DNA of 64,000 nt from Citroniella saccharovorans. Its GTDB lineage: Bacteria; Bacillota; Clostridia; Tissierellales; Peptoniphilaceae. The stretch covers positions 496,001 to 560,000 of the forward strand of contig NZ_JAYKOT010000003.1 of NCBI RefSeq assembly GCF_035481615.1, read 5' to 3'. A model generated the notes under the pieces. That model saw nothing but the letters and a program-made list of their open reading frames with translations, was not told the DNA's origin and did no database searches. Below are positions 25,305-34,984 of this stretch, one piece after another. Position 1 is the stretch's first letter, and the number at the start of each line of letters is the position of its first letter. Both the position numbers and the translations under genes were made by a program.

Positions 25305-26226
25305 ATTAATAGTCTTTTTTATTTTTCTAGTTTTTTTTCTCATAAGTCCTCTTGGAAGAATTACTTTAGAAATATTTTTCAAAAAATCAAGCCTTATAGA
25401 GTTTATCAGCTTATTTGCATTCACATTATCCTTAAGTCTAGGATTTAATTTTATAGCTATGTCTGGGAAAATAAACCTATCCCTAGCTTCATCAATTCTT
25501 ATTGGACAGCTTTTCTTCACGATTTTTGCAATTAGAATTTCAAATCCTATATTAGTCTTTTTATTAGCTGGAGCTTTATCTATACCAGTAAGCTTTTTAG
25601 TATCATACTTTTCAAACTATTTAGACTTAAAATTATCTATCGATACTGTAGTTAGCTCCCTTATTACAAATTATATTGCCTTGTACCTAGTTAGTTTTAT
25701 TAATTTTTCACTTCTTAGGGACAAAAGTTCAACCGCTATGGCTAGTAGAATTTTTATGACTAAAAACACTTTTCCACTCGGGATAATTCTAAGCCTGATA
25801 TTATTTACTTTATATATTTATATTTATAAAAATACTTCCTACGGAGAAAATCTTCTAATAAGTGGAGAAAATAGGAAAATGGCAAGCTTACTAGGTTTTA
25901 AGCCAAGAATTTTGGATAAAAAAGCTGTATTTTTAGCATCTTTATTTGCAGCTCTTTCGGCAGGCGTTTTTTTATTAGAAAATTATAATAATCTTGAAGT
26001 TAGAGACCCATCTATATTTTGGGATGCCACCTTAATCTCCATAACTTCAAGGCAAAAACCAATCCAAACACTTATATTCTCTTTTATATTTACCTTAGTT
26101 AAATTATCATTTTCTATACTTTCAAGAAGAGGTAATTTATCTTATGAATTAGTAGTTATTTTAGAAACAATTTTTATATTTGGGCTTTTAATTTTTAGAA
26201 ATAGGGGAGAAGTAAAATATGAGTAA
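25270..26226 (+). CDS. ABC permease of nucleoside/sugar type, subunit 1
   Basis: A 318-residue membrane protein of the BPD_transp_2 family, with about 8-9 hydrophobic segments. The conserved stretch GENRKMASLLGFKPR (about 200-214) is the ATPase-contacting region of YufP-like nucleoside permeases. The start is a TTG with a perfect AGGAGG six bases upstream. It lies inside the ATPase gene, giving a 35-bp overlap and translational coupling. It pairs with the next permease. Confidence 0.85.
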   Translation: MIKKDRFTKYFKLIVFFIFLVFFLISPLGRITLEIFFKKSSLIEFISLFAFTLSLSLGFNFIAMSGKINLSLASSILIGQLFFTIFAIRISNPILVFLLAGALSIPVSFLVSYFSNYLDLKLSIDTVVSSLITNYIALYLVSFINFSLLRDKSSTAMASRIFMTKNTFPLGIILSLILFTLYIYIYKNTSYGENLLISGENRKMASLLGFKPRILDKKAVFLASLFAALSAGVFLLENYNNLEVRDPSIFWDATLISITSRQKPIQTLIFSFIFTLVKLSFSILSRRGNLSYELVVILETIFIFGLLIFRNRGEVKYE

Positions 26227-27115
26227 TTTAAATATATTTTTTGAAATATTGATCCCCTTATTATTTCTTGTATGTGGAGTAATTTTTTCTTCAAACTATG
26301 GTAGATTTAGAGTTTCTGTAGAAGGAGAATTTCTCATAGCTGCCTTTTTTACAAATTTTTTTGCAATTAAAACACAAAATGTTTACTTATCTATATTTTT
26401 AAGCCTAATAATTAGTGCTTTTTTTGCTACTATTTCTTTTATTATTATAGAAAAATTTAGAATAAATGACATTATTTATGGCATTATTTTCAATGTTTTT
26501 GCCTTAAGTTTTACAAGTTTTCTTATGGAAAGTTTAGCGGGAGAAAAGGGACTTTTATCAGGAACGAGCCATTTAAAATTACCTATACTTCTTCCATTTT
26601 TAGAAAATAACATATATCTTTCTTTTTTTAACAAAAGTATTCTTTTTTATTTGGGAATTATTCTTCCTATTTTTTCCTATTATTTATTAAAAAAGACTGG
26701 ATTTGGTATAAAACTTAGACTGGTAAAAACAACTAGTAATATTTTGTCTTTAAGCGGAGTTAATAAAGATAAATATAGACTTATAGGAGAAATTATTTCA
26801 TCTATTTTCTTCTCTTTAGCTGGATCTTATCTTAGCCTAGTTACATTGAGCTTTTTTTCTAGGGGAGTTTCGGCTGGCAAGGGCTACCTTGCTTTATTTA
26901 TTGGAGCATTAGCTAAAGATGATTTAAAAATGGGTTTTATATTTACAGGATTTTTTGCCCTTTATAGTTTAATAGGAGAGTCTTTAAAATTAATATTTCC
27001 CTACTACTCAATAATTCTTGAATCAATTTCATATATTTTAATTTTAATAACTGGAATTATTTATGTTAAAATAAAAAAAATTAATTTTGCTTATTTGAAT
27101 AACTTAAAAAAATAA
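26219..27115 (+). CDS. ABC permease of nucleoside/sugar type, subunit 2
   Basis: A 298-residue membrane protein, YufQ-like. The motif SRGVSAGKGYLALFIGALAK (about 216-235) matches the AGRGFIALAA-type motif of this family. About eight hydrophobic segments are visible. An AGGGGAGAAG site precedes the ATG, which overlaps the first permease by 8 bp. The set (ATPase and two permeases) imports a nucleoside or sugar. The usual BMP-family lipoprotein is not in this operon, so it is either elsewhere or shared. Confidence 0.82.
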   Translation: MSNLNIFFEILIPLLFLVCGVIFSSNYGRFRVSVEGEFLIAAFFTNFFAIKTQNVYLSIFLSLIISAFFATISFIIIEKFRINDIIYGIIFNVFALSFTSFLMESLAGEKGLLSGTSHLKLPILLPFLENNIYLSFFNKSILFYLGIILPIFSYYLLKKTGFGIKLRLVKTTSNILSLSGVNKDKYRLIGEIISSIFFSLAGSYLSLVTLSFFSRGVSAGKGYLALFIGALAKDDLKMGFIFTGFFALYSLIGESLKLIFPYYSIILESISYILILITGIIYVKIKKINFAYLNNLKK

Positions 27116-27121
27116 GATTTA

Positions 27122-27130
27122 TGATATAAT
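27122..27130 (+). promoter_or_regulatory. Extended -10 promoter element before fba
   Basis: TGATATAAT is an extended -10 (TGn-TATAAT) 31 bp upstream of the fba start. No good -35 is seen, as expected for this class. Confidence 0.6.
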
Positions 27131-27161
27131 AAAAGTATATTTTAAAACTAGGAGGTTATTT

Positions 27162-28029
27162 ATGTTAGTTTCAGCTGAAAAAATGTTACAAGAAGCCTTT
27201 AAAGGTGGCTATGCGGTAGGACAATTTAATATAAACAACTTAGAGTGGACAAAAGCCATTTTATTAACCAGCGAAGAAGAAAAATCACCAGTTATACTTG
27301 GAGTATCCGAAGGTGCTGCAAAGTATATGGGAGGATATAATACTGTAGTAGGCATGGTTAAAGGCATGATAAAAGATCTTGATATTACAGTAGATGTTTC
27401 TATTCATCTTGATCATGGCTCTTTTGAAGGAGCTAAAAAAGCTATTGAAGCAGGATTTACTTCAGTTATGTTTGATGGATCAAAATATGATATAGATGAA
27501 AATATAGAAAAAACAAAAGAAATTGTTGAACTAGCACATTCTAAGGGCATAAGCGTGGAAGCGGAAGTTGGATCTATTTCTGGAGAAGAAGATGGAGTTG
27601 AAGGAATTGGAGAGCTTGCTTCACCTGATGAATGTAAAAGAATTGCTGATCTTGGAATTGATTTTTTAGCTGCTGGTATAGGAAATATACATGGTAGATA
27701 TCCAGAAAATTGGAAGGGACTTGATTTTGAAGTTCTTGAAGAAATTAAAAACAAGACTAAAAATATGCCGCTTGTTCTTCATGGAGGAACAGGCATACCA
27801 GAAGATATGATTAAAAAATCAATTTCTCTTGGAGTATCTAAGATAAATGTAAACACTGAATGCCAATTAGTTTTCCAAGAGGCAACTAGAAAATATTTTG
27901 AAGAAAAGAAAGACCTACAAGGTAAGGGATATGATCCAAGAAAGATATTAGCACCTGGCTTTGATGCAATCAAAGAAAAGGTAAGAGAAAAAAATCCATA
28001 TTTTTGGATCAAATGGAAAAGATAAATAA
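27162..28029 (+). CDS. fba: Class II fructose-bisphosphate aldolase (C-terminus broken in an A7 run)
   Basis: About 288 residues. The zinc-dependent enzyme splits fructose 1,6-bisphosphate into dihydroxyacetone phosphate and glyceraldehyde 3-phosphate. The motif IHLDHGS (81-87) holds Asp84 and zinc ligand His85. IHGRYP and LHGGTGIP supply further metal and phosphate ligands. In the given sequence the last 10 residues are abnormal (NPYFWIKWKR, stop at 28023-28025). Removing one A from the run 27988-27994 gives the usual ending ...IHIFGSNGKDK with a stop at 28027-28029. It heads the block fba-fsa-glpX-rho. Confidence 0.92.
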
Positions 28030-28052
28030 ATTTATTTAAATAAGGAGTAGAG

Positions 28053-28694
28053 ATGAAATTTTTTATAGATACTGCAAATGTTGATGAGATTAGGGAAGTA
28101 GCAAGTTGGGGAATTTTAGATGGAGTTACAACTAACCCATCCCTTATTGCCAAAGAAGGAAGAGATTTTAAAGAAGTTATTAAAGAAATTACTTCTATTG
28201 TAGATGGTCCAATATCAGCAGAAGTTATTTCAGAAGATTCTGAAGGAATGTTAAAAGAAGCTAGAGAATTAGCAAAAATTCATAAAAATATCACAATCAA
28301 AATCCCTATGACAAAAGAAGGTCTTAAAGCTACAAGCGTTCTTTCAAAAGAGGGAATTAAAACAAATGTTACATTAATTTTCTCAAGCAACCAAGCCCTA
28401 CTTGCTGCTAAGGCTGGAGCTACATTTGTCTCTCCATTTTTAGGTAGACTTGATGATATTGGAAATGAAGGAGTAAATTTAATACAAGAAATCATGGATA
28501 TTTTTGATATCTATGGTATAGAAACTGAAGTTATTGCAGCTTCCATAAGACATCCGCTTCATGTAACTGAGGTTGCTAAAACTGGTGTAGATATAGCAAC
28601 AATTCCTTATGGTGTTTTCCAAAAAATGTTAAAACATCCTCTAACAGATTCAGGCATTGAAAGATTTTTAAAGGACTGGGAATCTGTTAAATAA
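28053..28694 (+). CDS. Transaldolase-like / fructose-6-phosphate aldolase
   Basis: A 213-residue small transaldolase (TalC/FSA subfamily). The Schiff-base lysine is Lys83 in IKIPMT. Asp6 (FIDTANVDEI) and TTNPSLI (26-32) are the other conserved pieces. Members either transfer dihydroxyacetone units in the pentose-phosphate path or cleave fructose 6-phosphate; sequence alone does not decide. It follows fba by 23 bp with an AAGGAG site, as in B. subtilis (fbaA-ywjH). Confidence 0.9.
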   Translation: MKFFIDTANVDEIREVASWGILDGVTTNPSLIAKEGRDFKEVIKEITSIVDGPISAEVISEDSEGMLKEARELAKIHKNITIKIPMTKEGLKATSVLSKEGIKTNVTLIFSSNQALLAAKAGATFVSPFLGRLDDIGNEGVNLIQEIMDIFDIYGIETEVIAASIRHPLHVTEVAKTGVDIATIPYGVFQKMLKHPLTDSGIERFLKDWESVK

Positions 28695-28771
28695 CTACTA
28701 GAACATAAGTGAAATTAAGGAAAATTTATTCAATTTTACTTTACAATAATTTTTTCTATTATTTTACAGCA

Positions 28772-28804
28772 AAATAGAGAAATAGGATCCCTATTTCTCT
28801 ATTT
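28772..28804 (+). repeat. Strong intercistronic hairpin before glpX
   Basis: A perfect 15-bp inverted repeat (AAATAGAGAAATAGG, 3-nt loop) ends 24 bp before the glpX start. No T run follows, so it is more likely an mRNA-stabilising or Rho-linked element than a plain terminator. Confidence 0.8.
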
Positions 28805-28828
28805 CAAATTTATTTAAGGAGTGAGACA

Positions 28829-29833
28829 ATGGATAGAAATTTAACTATAAACTTAGTAAGAGTAACCGAAGCAGCTGCAATCTTATCATCTACATATCAA
28901 GGTAGGGGAGATAAAAATGGCGCTGACCAAGCAGCAGTTGACGGAATGAGATCTATGCTAGAAGATTTAGACATGGATGGTATTGTAGTTATAGGAGAAG
29001 GAGAAATGGATGAAGCTCCTATGCTATATATTGGAGAAAAAGTTGGTAGAGCTGACGAAGCTTCTGAAAAAGTAGACATAGCAGTTGACCCAGTTGATGG
29101 AACAGACCTTGTAGCAAAGGGAGAAAATAATGCTATAGCAGTTATTGCAGCTGCTCCTAGAGGAACCCTACTTCATGCTCCAGATATGTATATGGATAAA
29201 ATTGCAGCTGGTCCAAAAGCAGTAGATGCAGTTCATATTGATCTACCTATAGAAGTAAATCTTAGAAGACTTTCAAAAGCCTTAAATAAAGATGTATCTG
29301 AACTTGTAGTTGCAGTTTTAGATAGACCAAGACACGAAGAATTAATAAAAAAGATAAGAGAAACTGGTGCAAGAATTAAATTGTTTGGTGCTGGAGATAT
29401 CGCTACAGCAATTTCAACTTGCATGGATGAATCAAATATAGACTTAATGGTTGGAATAGGTGGAGCTCCTGAAGGAGTTATAGCTGCTGCAGCAATAAAA
29501 GCCATGGGTGGTGTTTTCCAAGGTAGACTTATGCCAAGTAACGAAGAAGAAACAAAAAGATGCAGCGAAATGGGAATAACTGATCTTAACCATGTACTTG
29601 ATATAGATGATCTTGTTAAGGGAAAAGACTGTATGTTTGCTGCAACAGGAGTTACAGATGGAGATTTCTTAAAGGGCGTAAGACAATTAAGTGGTGGTAA
29701 AGTAAAGACCTACTCTGTTGTTATGAGAGCTGAAACTGGAACAATTAGATTTATAGATGCTATCCACAACCTTGATAGAAAACCTGAATATGCACTAAAA
29801 AGCGATCACGTAAAGGTTAGAAGATTGGACTAA
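28829..29833 (+). CDS. glpX: Fructose-1,6-bisphosphatase class II
   Basis: A 334-residue metal-dependent phosphatase that makes fructose 6-phosphate for gluconeogenesis. The signature motifs are GEGEMDEAP (56-64) and DPVDGTD (87-93), which bind metal and substrate phosphate. An AAGGAG site precedes the ATG. Its stop overlaps the rho start (TAATG), so the two are translationally coupled. Placement beside fba and transaldolase fits sugar-phosphate metabolism. Confidence 0.95.
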   Translation: MDRNLTINLVRVTEAAAILSSTYQGRGDKNGADQAAVDGMRSMLEDLDMDGIVVIGEGEMDEAPMLYIGEKVGRADEASEKVDIAVDPVDGTDLVAKGENNAIAVIAAAPRGTLLHAPDMYMDKIAAGPKAVDAVHIDLPIEVNLRRLSKALNKDVSELVVAVLDRPRHEELIKKIRETGARIKLFGAGDIATAISTCMDESNIDLMVGIGGAPEGVIAAAAIKAMGGVFQGRLMPSNEEETKRCSEMGITDLNHVLDIDDLVKGKDCMFAATGVTDGDFLKGVRQLSGGKVKTYSVVMRAETGTIRFIDAIHNLDRKPEYALKSDHVKVRRLD

Positions 29834-31189
29834 TGCCAAACACAGTTGAAGATTTAAAAAAATTAAAACTAGTAGATTTAAAGAGTTTGGCAAAAGGACT
29901 TGGCATAAATGAAATTTATAAATATAAGAAAGATGATCTTATAAGTGAAATATTAAAAGCTAAATCATTTGCTGGTGGGGACTCAGAAAAAGACTCTTTA
30001 GAGGATGAAAGCTTGCTTGATGAAGAAAAAAATACAAGTAGTAAAAAAGAGAAAAAAGGAGAAAACACAAGCGAAGTTTCTGGTATATTAGAAATACTTC
30101 CAGATGGATTTGGATTTTTAAGGAGCAACTTATTTGAATCAGGAGATGATGATATTTACGTTTCTCCAACTCAAATCAAAAGATTTAGACTTAAAAATGG
30201 AGATTTTATTACTGGACTTACTAGAACAAAGAGGGAATCCGAGAAATTTTCTCCTCTTATATTTGTATCTACAGTAAATGACGATAGTCCTGGATTTGCA
30301 ATTAATAGAAAAGAATTTGAGAATCTTACTCCAATCTATCCAAATGAGAGAATACTTTTAGAAAATGGCAGCAAAAACCTTACTTGTAGAATAGTAGATC
30401 TAATTTCTCCAATAGGAAAAGGACAAAGAGGTCTTATTGTTTCAAAACCAAAAGTAGGTAAGACTACTCTAATAAAAAACATAGCCAACGCAGTTTGTAA
30501 GGCTTACAAAGATATTCAAATTTTTATTCTACTTATTGACGAAAGGCCAGAAGAAGTTACAGATATGGAAAGAGAGGTAGTTGGAGATAATGTCGAAGTA
30601 ATAGCATCAACCTTTGACCAGCTGCCTTCAAATCATACAAAAGTTAGCGAAATGGTTTTAGATAGGGCAAAAAAGATTAGTAGAACATGGAAAGGATGTT
30701 ATGATCCTTTTAGATTCTATTACTAGACTTACAAGAGCCTACAACTTAACAACAACTCCTAGTGGTAGAACCCTATCTGGAGGACTTGATCCAGCAGCAT
30801 TCTATAAACCAAAAAGATTTTTTGGTGCAGCTAGAAAAATTGAAAACCTAGGCTCACTTACAATCCTTGCAACCGCTCTAGTTGATACTGGTTCTAGGAT
30901 GGATGATGTTATCTTTGAAGAATTTAAGGGTACTGGGAATATGGAAGTCCACTTAGATAGCGAGCTTTCAAATGTAAGAATATTTCCTGCAATAGATATT
31001 TTTAAATCGGGGACAAGAAGAGAAGAGCTCCTTCTATCAAAAGATGAATTGGAAATAATGAGAAAACTTAGGAGAAAATTCTCTAAAAATACAAATATAG
31101 AAATTCAGGAATCTTTTTTTGAAACACTAGAGAAAACTTCAAGCAATAAACAATTTATAGAGATTTTAAAGACTACGATAGAATACTAA
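29833..31189 (+). CDS. rho: Transcription termination factor Rho (frame broken in an A6 run)
   Basis: About 451 residues after frame repair. Residues 1-45 form the Rho_N SAP-like domain (DLKKLKLVDLKSLAKGLGI). A Lys/Glu/Ser-rich insert follows (about 45-78), then the RNA-binding cold-shock-like domain (GILEILPDGFGFLRS) and the RecA-type motor with Walker A PKVGKTT and LLIDERPEEVTDM. The given sequence leaves frame at six A's (30669-30674). With five it continues as AKRLVEHGKDVMILLDSITR, joining an open frame that begins about 30701 and carries the Q-loop and R-loop regions (TPSGRTLSGGLDP). Rho is a hexameric helicase that ends transcripts. Confidence 0.93.
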
Positions 31190-31200
31190 AAAGTATAATT

Positions 31201-31246
31201 AAGTCTCTAGTACTCTTTCTTTTATGAAAAACTAGAGACTTTTTTA
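31201..31246 (+). terminator. Terminator after rho
   Basis: AAGTCTCTAGT pairs with ACTAGAGACTT (11 bp) and is followed by TTTT, 11 bp after the stop. Confidence 0.9.
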
Positions 31247-31351
31247 CTTGATATTTATTATTTTACTAATAGAATATTATTTAAACTAAAATTTTTAATA
31301 TTTAAATATTTATATAAATCATACTTTAGATAATAGGAATGGAGATAGAAA

Positions 31352-32863
31352 ATGAAACTGGGATTTGACCATGAAAAATATTTAAATGAACAATCTAAAT
31401 ATATCCTAGAGCGTGTAAACAACTACGATAAGCTCTATATTGAATTTGGAGGAAAACTAATAGGCGACCTCCATGCAAAGAGAGTCTTACCCGGCTTTGA
31501 TGAAGACGCCAAAATTAAGGTTTTAAAGAGCATAAAAGATAAGCTAGAAATAATAATATGCGTCTATGCTGGAGACCTTGAAAGAAATAAAACAAGACAA
31601 GACCTTGGTATTACATACGATATTGAAGTCCTTAGGATGATAGATGACCTTAGAGCATTTAAGCTTGAAGTAAACTCTGTAGTAATTACTAGGTACGAAA
31701 ATCAAGTATCTGCAAATGTATTTTCAAATAAACTTGAAAGAAGGGGGATAAAAGTATATAAACATTATCCTACCAAAGGTTACCCAACCGATGTTGATAC
31801 AATTGTTAGCGATGAAGGATTTGGGAAAAACCCATATATAGAAACAAAAAAACCAATTGTAATTGTAACAGCTCCAGGTGCAAATAGTGGTAAGCTTGGA
31901 ACCTGCTTATCTCAGCTTTACCATGAGAGTAGAAGAGGTAAGATTGCAGGATATTCTAAGTATGAAACTTTTCCAGTTTGGAATTTACCTTTAAAACATC
32001 CTGTAAATATTGCCTATGAGGCGGCAACGGTGGACCTTAAAGATGTCAATATGATTGACTTCTACCACCTAGAAGCTTATGGAGTAACATCTGTTAACTA
32101 CAACAGGGACATAGAACTTTTTCCAGTCTTAAATAAAATTATAGAAAAAATTACTGGAAGGGAAAGTGCATTTAAATCTCCGACAGATATGGGAGTTAAC
32201 AAGGTAGCAGATGGAATAATTGATGATGAAGTTGTAAAAAAAGCTTCCATAGAAGAAATTATTAGAAGATATTACAATACCCTATGTGATTATAAAAAAG
32301 GAATTATAGAAAATGATGTAGTATCTAGAATGAAAATGATTATGGAAGAGCTTGGACTTAAGGGAGAAGATAGAAAAGTAGCCCTTATGGCAAATCTAGC
32401 AAAAGAAAAGGAAAGTTTTATAGGAGAAGATGGAGAGAAAAAATATCCAAATCTTGTTTCTATCGAGCTTAATTCAGGCAAATTTGTAAATGGAAAATTT
32501 TCAAAACTTATGAATGGGTCCGCTGCAGTTATCTTAAATGCAATAAAAGAATTGGCTGAAATTCAAGACGACATTCACTTAATTTCTCCACTCGTTTTAG
32601 AGCCAATTATTAGTCTAAAAAAAGATGTTTTAAAATCTAGGACAATTGCACTAGACGCTGAAGAAGTTCTAATGGCCCTTAGCATAAGTGCAGTTACAAA
32701 CCCTGTAGCTCAATATGCTATGAGTAAATTAAAAGAATTAAAGGGCTGTCAAGCTCATTCAACAGTTATTCTTTCTAACGACGATGAACAGGTTTTTAGA
32801 AAACTAGGAATAGATGTTACATCTGACCCACTATTTCTAACAAGTAATTTATTTGAAAGCTAA
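31352..32863 (+). CDS. DUF1846 family protein
   Basis: A 503-residue cytoplasmic protein recognised as the DUF1846 family by its opening (GFDHEKYLNEQSKYI..ERV), the FGGKLIGDLHAKRVLPGF stretch, and the TAPGANSGKLGTCLSQ loop (about 174-189), which resembles a phosphate-binding loop. Family members have known structures but no established biochemical role. It has a GGAGAT site and a normal length. It sits between rho and rpmE, where B. subtilis-like genomes have nothing comparable. Confidence 0.88.
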   Translation: MKLGFDHEKYLNEQSKYILERVNNYDKLYIEFGGKLIGDLHAKRVLPGFDEDAKIKVLKSIKDKLEIIICVYAGDLERNKTRQDLGITYDIEVLRMIDDLRAFKLEVNSVVITRYENQVSANVFSNKLERRGIKVYKHYPTKGYPTDVDTIVSDEGFGKNPYIETKKPIVIVTAPGANSGKLGTCLSQLYHESRRGKIAGYSKYETFPVWNLPLKHPVNIAYEAATVDLKDVNMIDFYHLEAYGVTSVNYNRDIELFPVLNKIIEKITGRESAFKSPTDMGVNKVADGIIDDEVVKKASIEEIIRRYYNTLCDYKKGIIENDVVSRMKMIMEELGLKGEDRKVALMANLAKEKESFIGEDGEKKYPNLVSIELNSGKFVNGKFSKLMNGSAAVILNAIKELAEIQDDIHLISPLVLEPIISLKKDVLKSRTIALDAEEVLMALSISAVTNPVAQYAMSKLKELKGCQAHSTVILSNDDEQVFRKLGIDVTSDPLFLTSNLFES

Positions 32864-32897
32864 AATTTTAAAAGTTCTTTTAAAATTTATCTTTTAA
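32863..32897 (+). terminator. AT-only hairpin after the DUF1846 gene
   Basis: AAATTTTAAAAG and CTTTTAAAATTT form a perfect 12-bp stem with a 2-nt loop. The T tract after it is interrupted, so terminator function is uncertain. Confidence 0.5.
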
Positions 32898-32928
32898 TGT
32901 TATAATAAATATAGCTAATATATTTAGC

Positions 32929-32957
32929 TTGCAGTTGTTAGAAAAAAATGTTATAAT
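32929..32957 (+). promoter_or_regulatory. Promoter of rpmE
   Basis: TTGCAG at 32929-32934 and TATAAT at 32952-32957 with 17 bp spacing, about 50 bp ahead of the start codon. Confidence 0.7.
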
Positions 32958-33008
32958 ATTAAAGTTAATTTAAATATTAAAGGATATGTAGAAAACGAGG
33001 TGAAAAGC

Positions 33009-33209
33009 ATGAAAGAAGGAATTCATCCAGAATATCACGAAGCAACAGTTACATGTGCTTGCGGAAATACTTTTAAGACTGGATCAACAAAAGAAAATTT
33101 AAAGGTTGAAATCTGCTCAGAATGTCATCCATTCTATACAGGACGTCAAAAATTCACTGAACGTGGTGGTAGAGTAGAAAGATTTAAGAAGAAATATAAT
33201 AGAGATTAA
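33009..33209 (+). CDS. rpmE: 50S ribosomal protein L31, zinc-binding form
   Basis: 66 residues. It carries the C-type zinc ligands: CACGNTF with two cysteines and EICSECHPFYTG with two more. The C-terminal basic tail (RVERFKKKYNRD) is typical. I choose the ATG at 33009. A GTG in frame at 33000 is part of the GAGGTG ribosome binding site and would add three residues not usual for L31. It is the four-Cys form expected under zinc sufficiency. Confidence 0.95.
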   Translation: MKEGIHPEYHEATVTCACGNTFKTGSTKENLKVEICSECHPFYTGRQKFTERGGRVERFKKKYNRD

Positions 33210-33221
33210 TTTCTTCTAGAG

Positions 33222-33256
33222 GAGGTTAGTGCTTAGTGTGCTAACCTTTTATTTTT
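33222..33256 (+). terminator. Terminator after rpmE
   Basis: AGGTTAG pairs with CTAACCT and is followed by TTTATTTTT. It ends 13 bp before the next start, so the next gene may be expressed by partial read-through. Confidence 0.75.
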
Positions 33257-33268
33257 GTAGGAGGATAT

Positions 33269-34190
33269 ATGAAAAAAACTACAATAGGAGGGCAGGCTCT
33301 CATAGAGGGCATACTTATGAGAGGCCCACTCAAATCCTCAATAGCAGTTAGAAAAAGTGATGGAGAGATAGCCCTTAAAGTTTTTGACACAAAAAATAAA
33401 TATAATTCCAAATTTTCAAAACTTCCTTTTATTAGAGGTTTTTTTATGCTGTTAAATTCTATTTCTCTAGGTCAAGAAGCCTTAAATTACTCAGCTTCAT
33501 TCATAGAAGATGAGACTTATGACGAGAAAAAAGAAGGAATATTTGAGAAAATTTTTAAAGAAAACTCTGAAAAAGTCCAAAACTTTTTAATGAGTCTTTT
33601 TTGCTATATTTCTAAGTTTAGCAATCTTCTTTTTTATACCAAACCTAATAACAGGGCTAATTAAGGGCAGAGTTAAAAATATATTTTTATTGAATTTAAT
33701 AGAAGGTATTTTTAGAATTATTATGTTTTTAATTTATGTAAGTCTTTTTTCATTTTCTAAAGAAATGAGAAGAATATTAATGTACCATGGGGCAGAGCAT
33801 AAGGCAATATTTGCCTATGAAAAAGGACTCGATCTTACAGCTGAAAATGCAAAGAAACAGCCCAAAGAACACCCAAGGTGCGGTACAAGCTTTTTATTTT
33901 CTATTATGCTAATTTCAATACTTGTTTTGTCTTTCTTTGGCTGGCAAAGTCCACTAAAAAGGCTTATTATAAGACTACTCCTTGTGCCACTAATTATAGG
34001 TATAAGTTATGAAGTAAATAGAATTTTGGCAAAAAGTGATGGATTTATTAGTAGAATTCTTATAAAGCCTGGTTTATTAGTTCAAAAACTTGCCACAGTT
34101 AAAGAACCTGACTTAGAGATGCTTGAAGTTTCTTTAGAAGCATTAAAGGCAGTAATTCCAGAAGATGGTGAATTAGATACATGGAAATAA
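33269..34190 (+). CDS. DUF1385 (YqhQ-like) membrane protein (frame broken in a T6 run)
   Basis: About 306 residues after repair. The N-terminal hallmark IGGQALIEGILMRGP is the start of the DUF1385/YqhQ family. The C-terminal hallmark YHGAEHKAIFAYEKGLDLT followed by HPRCGTSFL is in the second open frame. The break is at six T's (33597-33602); with five T's the frame runs through the first membrane pair (AIFLSLAIFFFIPNLITGL) and joins both halves. The family has about four membrane segments and no settled function. It overlaps prmC by 10 bp, a linkage that is common in Firmicutes. Confidence 0.88.
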
Positions 34191-34984
34191 AAGACCTATT
34201 AGAAGATTTAGAGGAAAACGAAAGAAGACTAATCTTAGAGGAAATCTTTAACATAGATAGAACTTCATATTATTTAGGAAACTTTAACCTATCAGGAGAA
34301 GAATATAAAGAACTTAAAAATCTTGTAGAGAAAAGAAAAGAAGGCTACCCACTCCAATATTTAATAGGCAAGTGGTGGGTTTACGGCTTGGAGCTTTTTG
34401 TGGAAGAAGGAGTTCTTATTCCAAGATTTGAAACTGAAATTTTGATAGATAGGGCAGTAAATTTAAAAAAAGAATTTAAAAAGATTTTAGATATAGGAAC
34501 AGGCACAGGACTAATTGCAATAGCCCTAGCTAAAGAATTTAAAAATGCTGAAATTATAGGACTTGACATAAATCCAAAGGCTATAGATTTAGCAAAGAAA
34601 AATGCTAGGCACCACAAGGTAGATAATATTAAATTTATAGAGTCGGATCTTTTTTCAAATTTAAAAGAAAAAGATTTTGATTTAATTATTTCAAATCCAC
34701 CTTATATCGATAAAAACCTTAAAAAGAGTTTACAAAAAGAGTTAACCTACGAGGACGATAGGGCCCTTTACTCTGGAAGTAGTGGACTAGATTTAATAAG
34801 AAAGATTATAATAGAGTCAAGGGACCTTTCTAAAGAGTTTAATCTACTACTAGAAATTGGATATGACCAAGGAGAGTCGGTTAAAAATCTTTTAAGTAAA
34901 GCTCTATATAAAAATATAGAAATTACAAAGGATTTAAATAATTTCGATCGAGTGGCGGAAGGATATTACAATGCATTTACTTAA
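34181..34984 (+). CDS. prmC: Release factor glutamine methyltransferase
   Basis: A 267-residue SAM-dependent methyltransferase. It methylates the Gln of the GGQ motif in release factors. SAM motif I is DIGTGTGLIAIALA and the catalytic motif IV is SNPPYI. An N-terminal helical domain (about 1-75) precedes the core. It sits two genes before prfA, its substrate. It overlaps both neighbours by 10-14 bp. Confidence 0.94.
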   Translation: MEIKDLLEDLEENERRLILEEIFNIDRTSYYLGNFNLSGEEYKELKNLVEKRKEGYPLQYLIGKWWVYGLELFVEEGVLIPRFETEILIDRAVNLKKEFKKILDIGTGTGLIAIALAKEFKNAEIIGLDINPKAIDLAKKNARHHKVDNIKFIESDLFSNLKEKDFDLIISNPPYIDKNLKKSLQKELTYEDDRALYSGSSGLDLIRKIIIESRDLSKEFNLLLEIGYDQGESVKNLLSKALYKNIEITKDLNNFDRVAEGYYNAFT

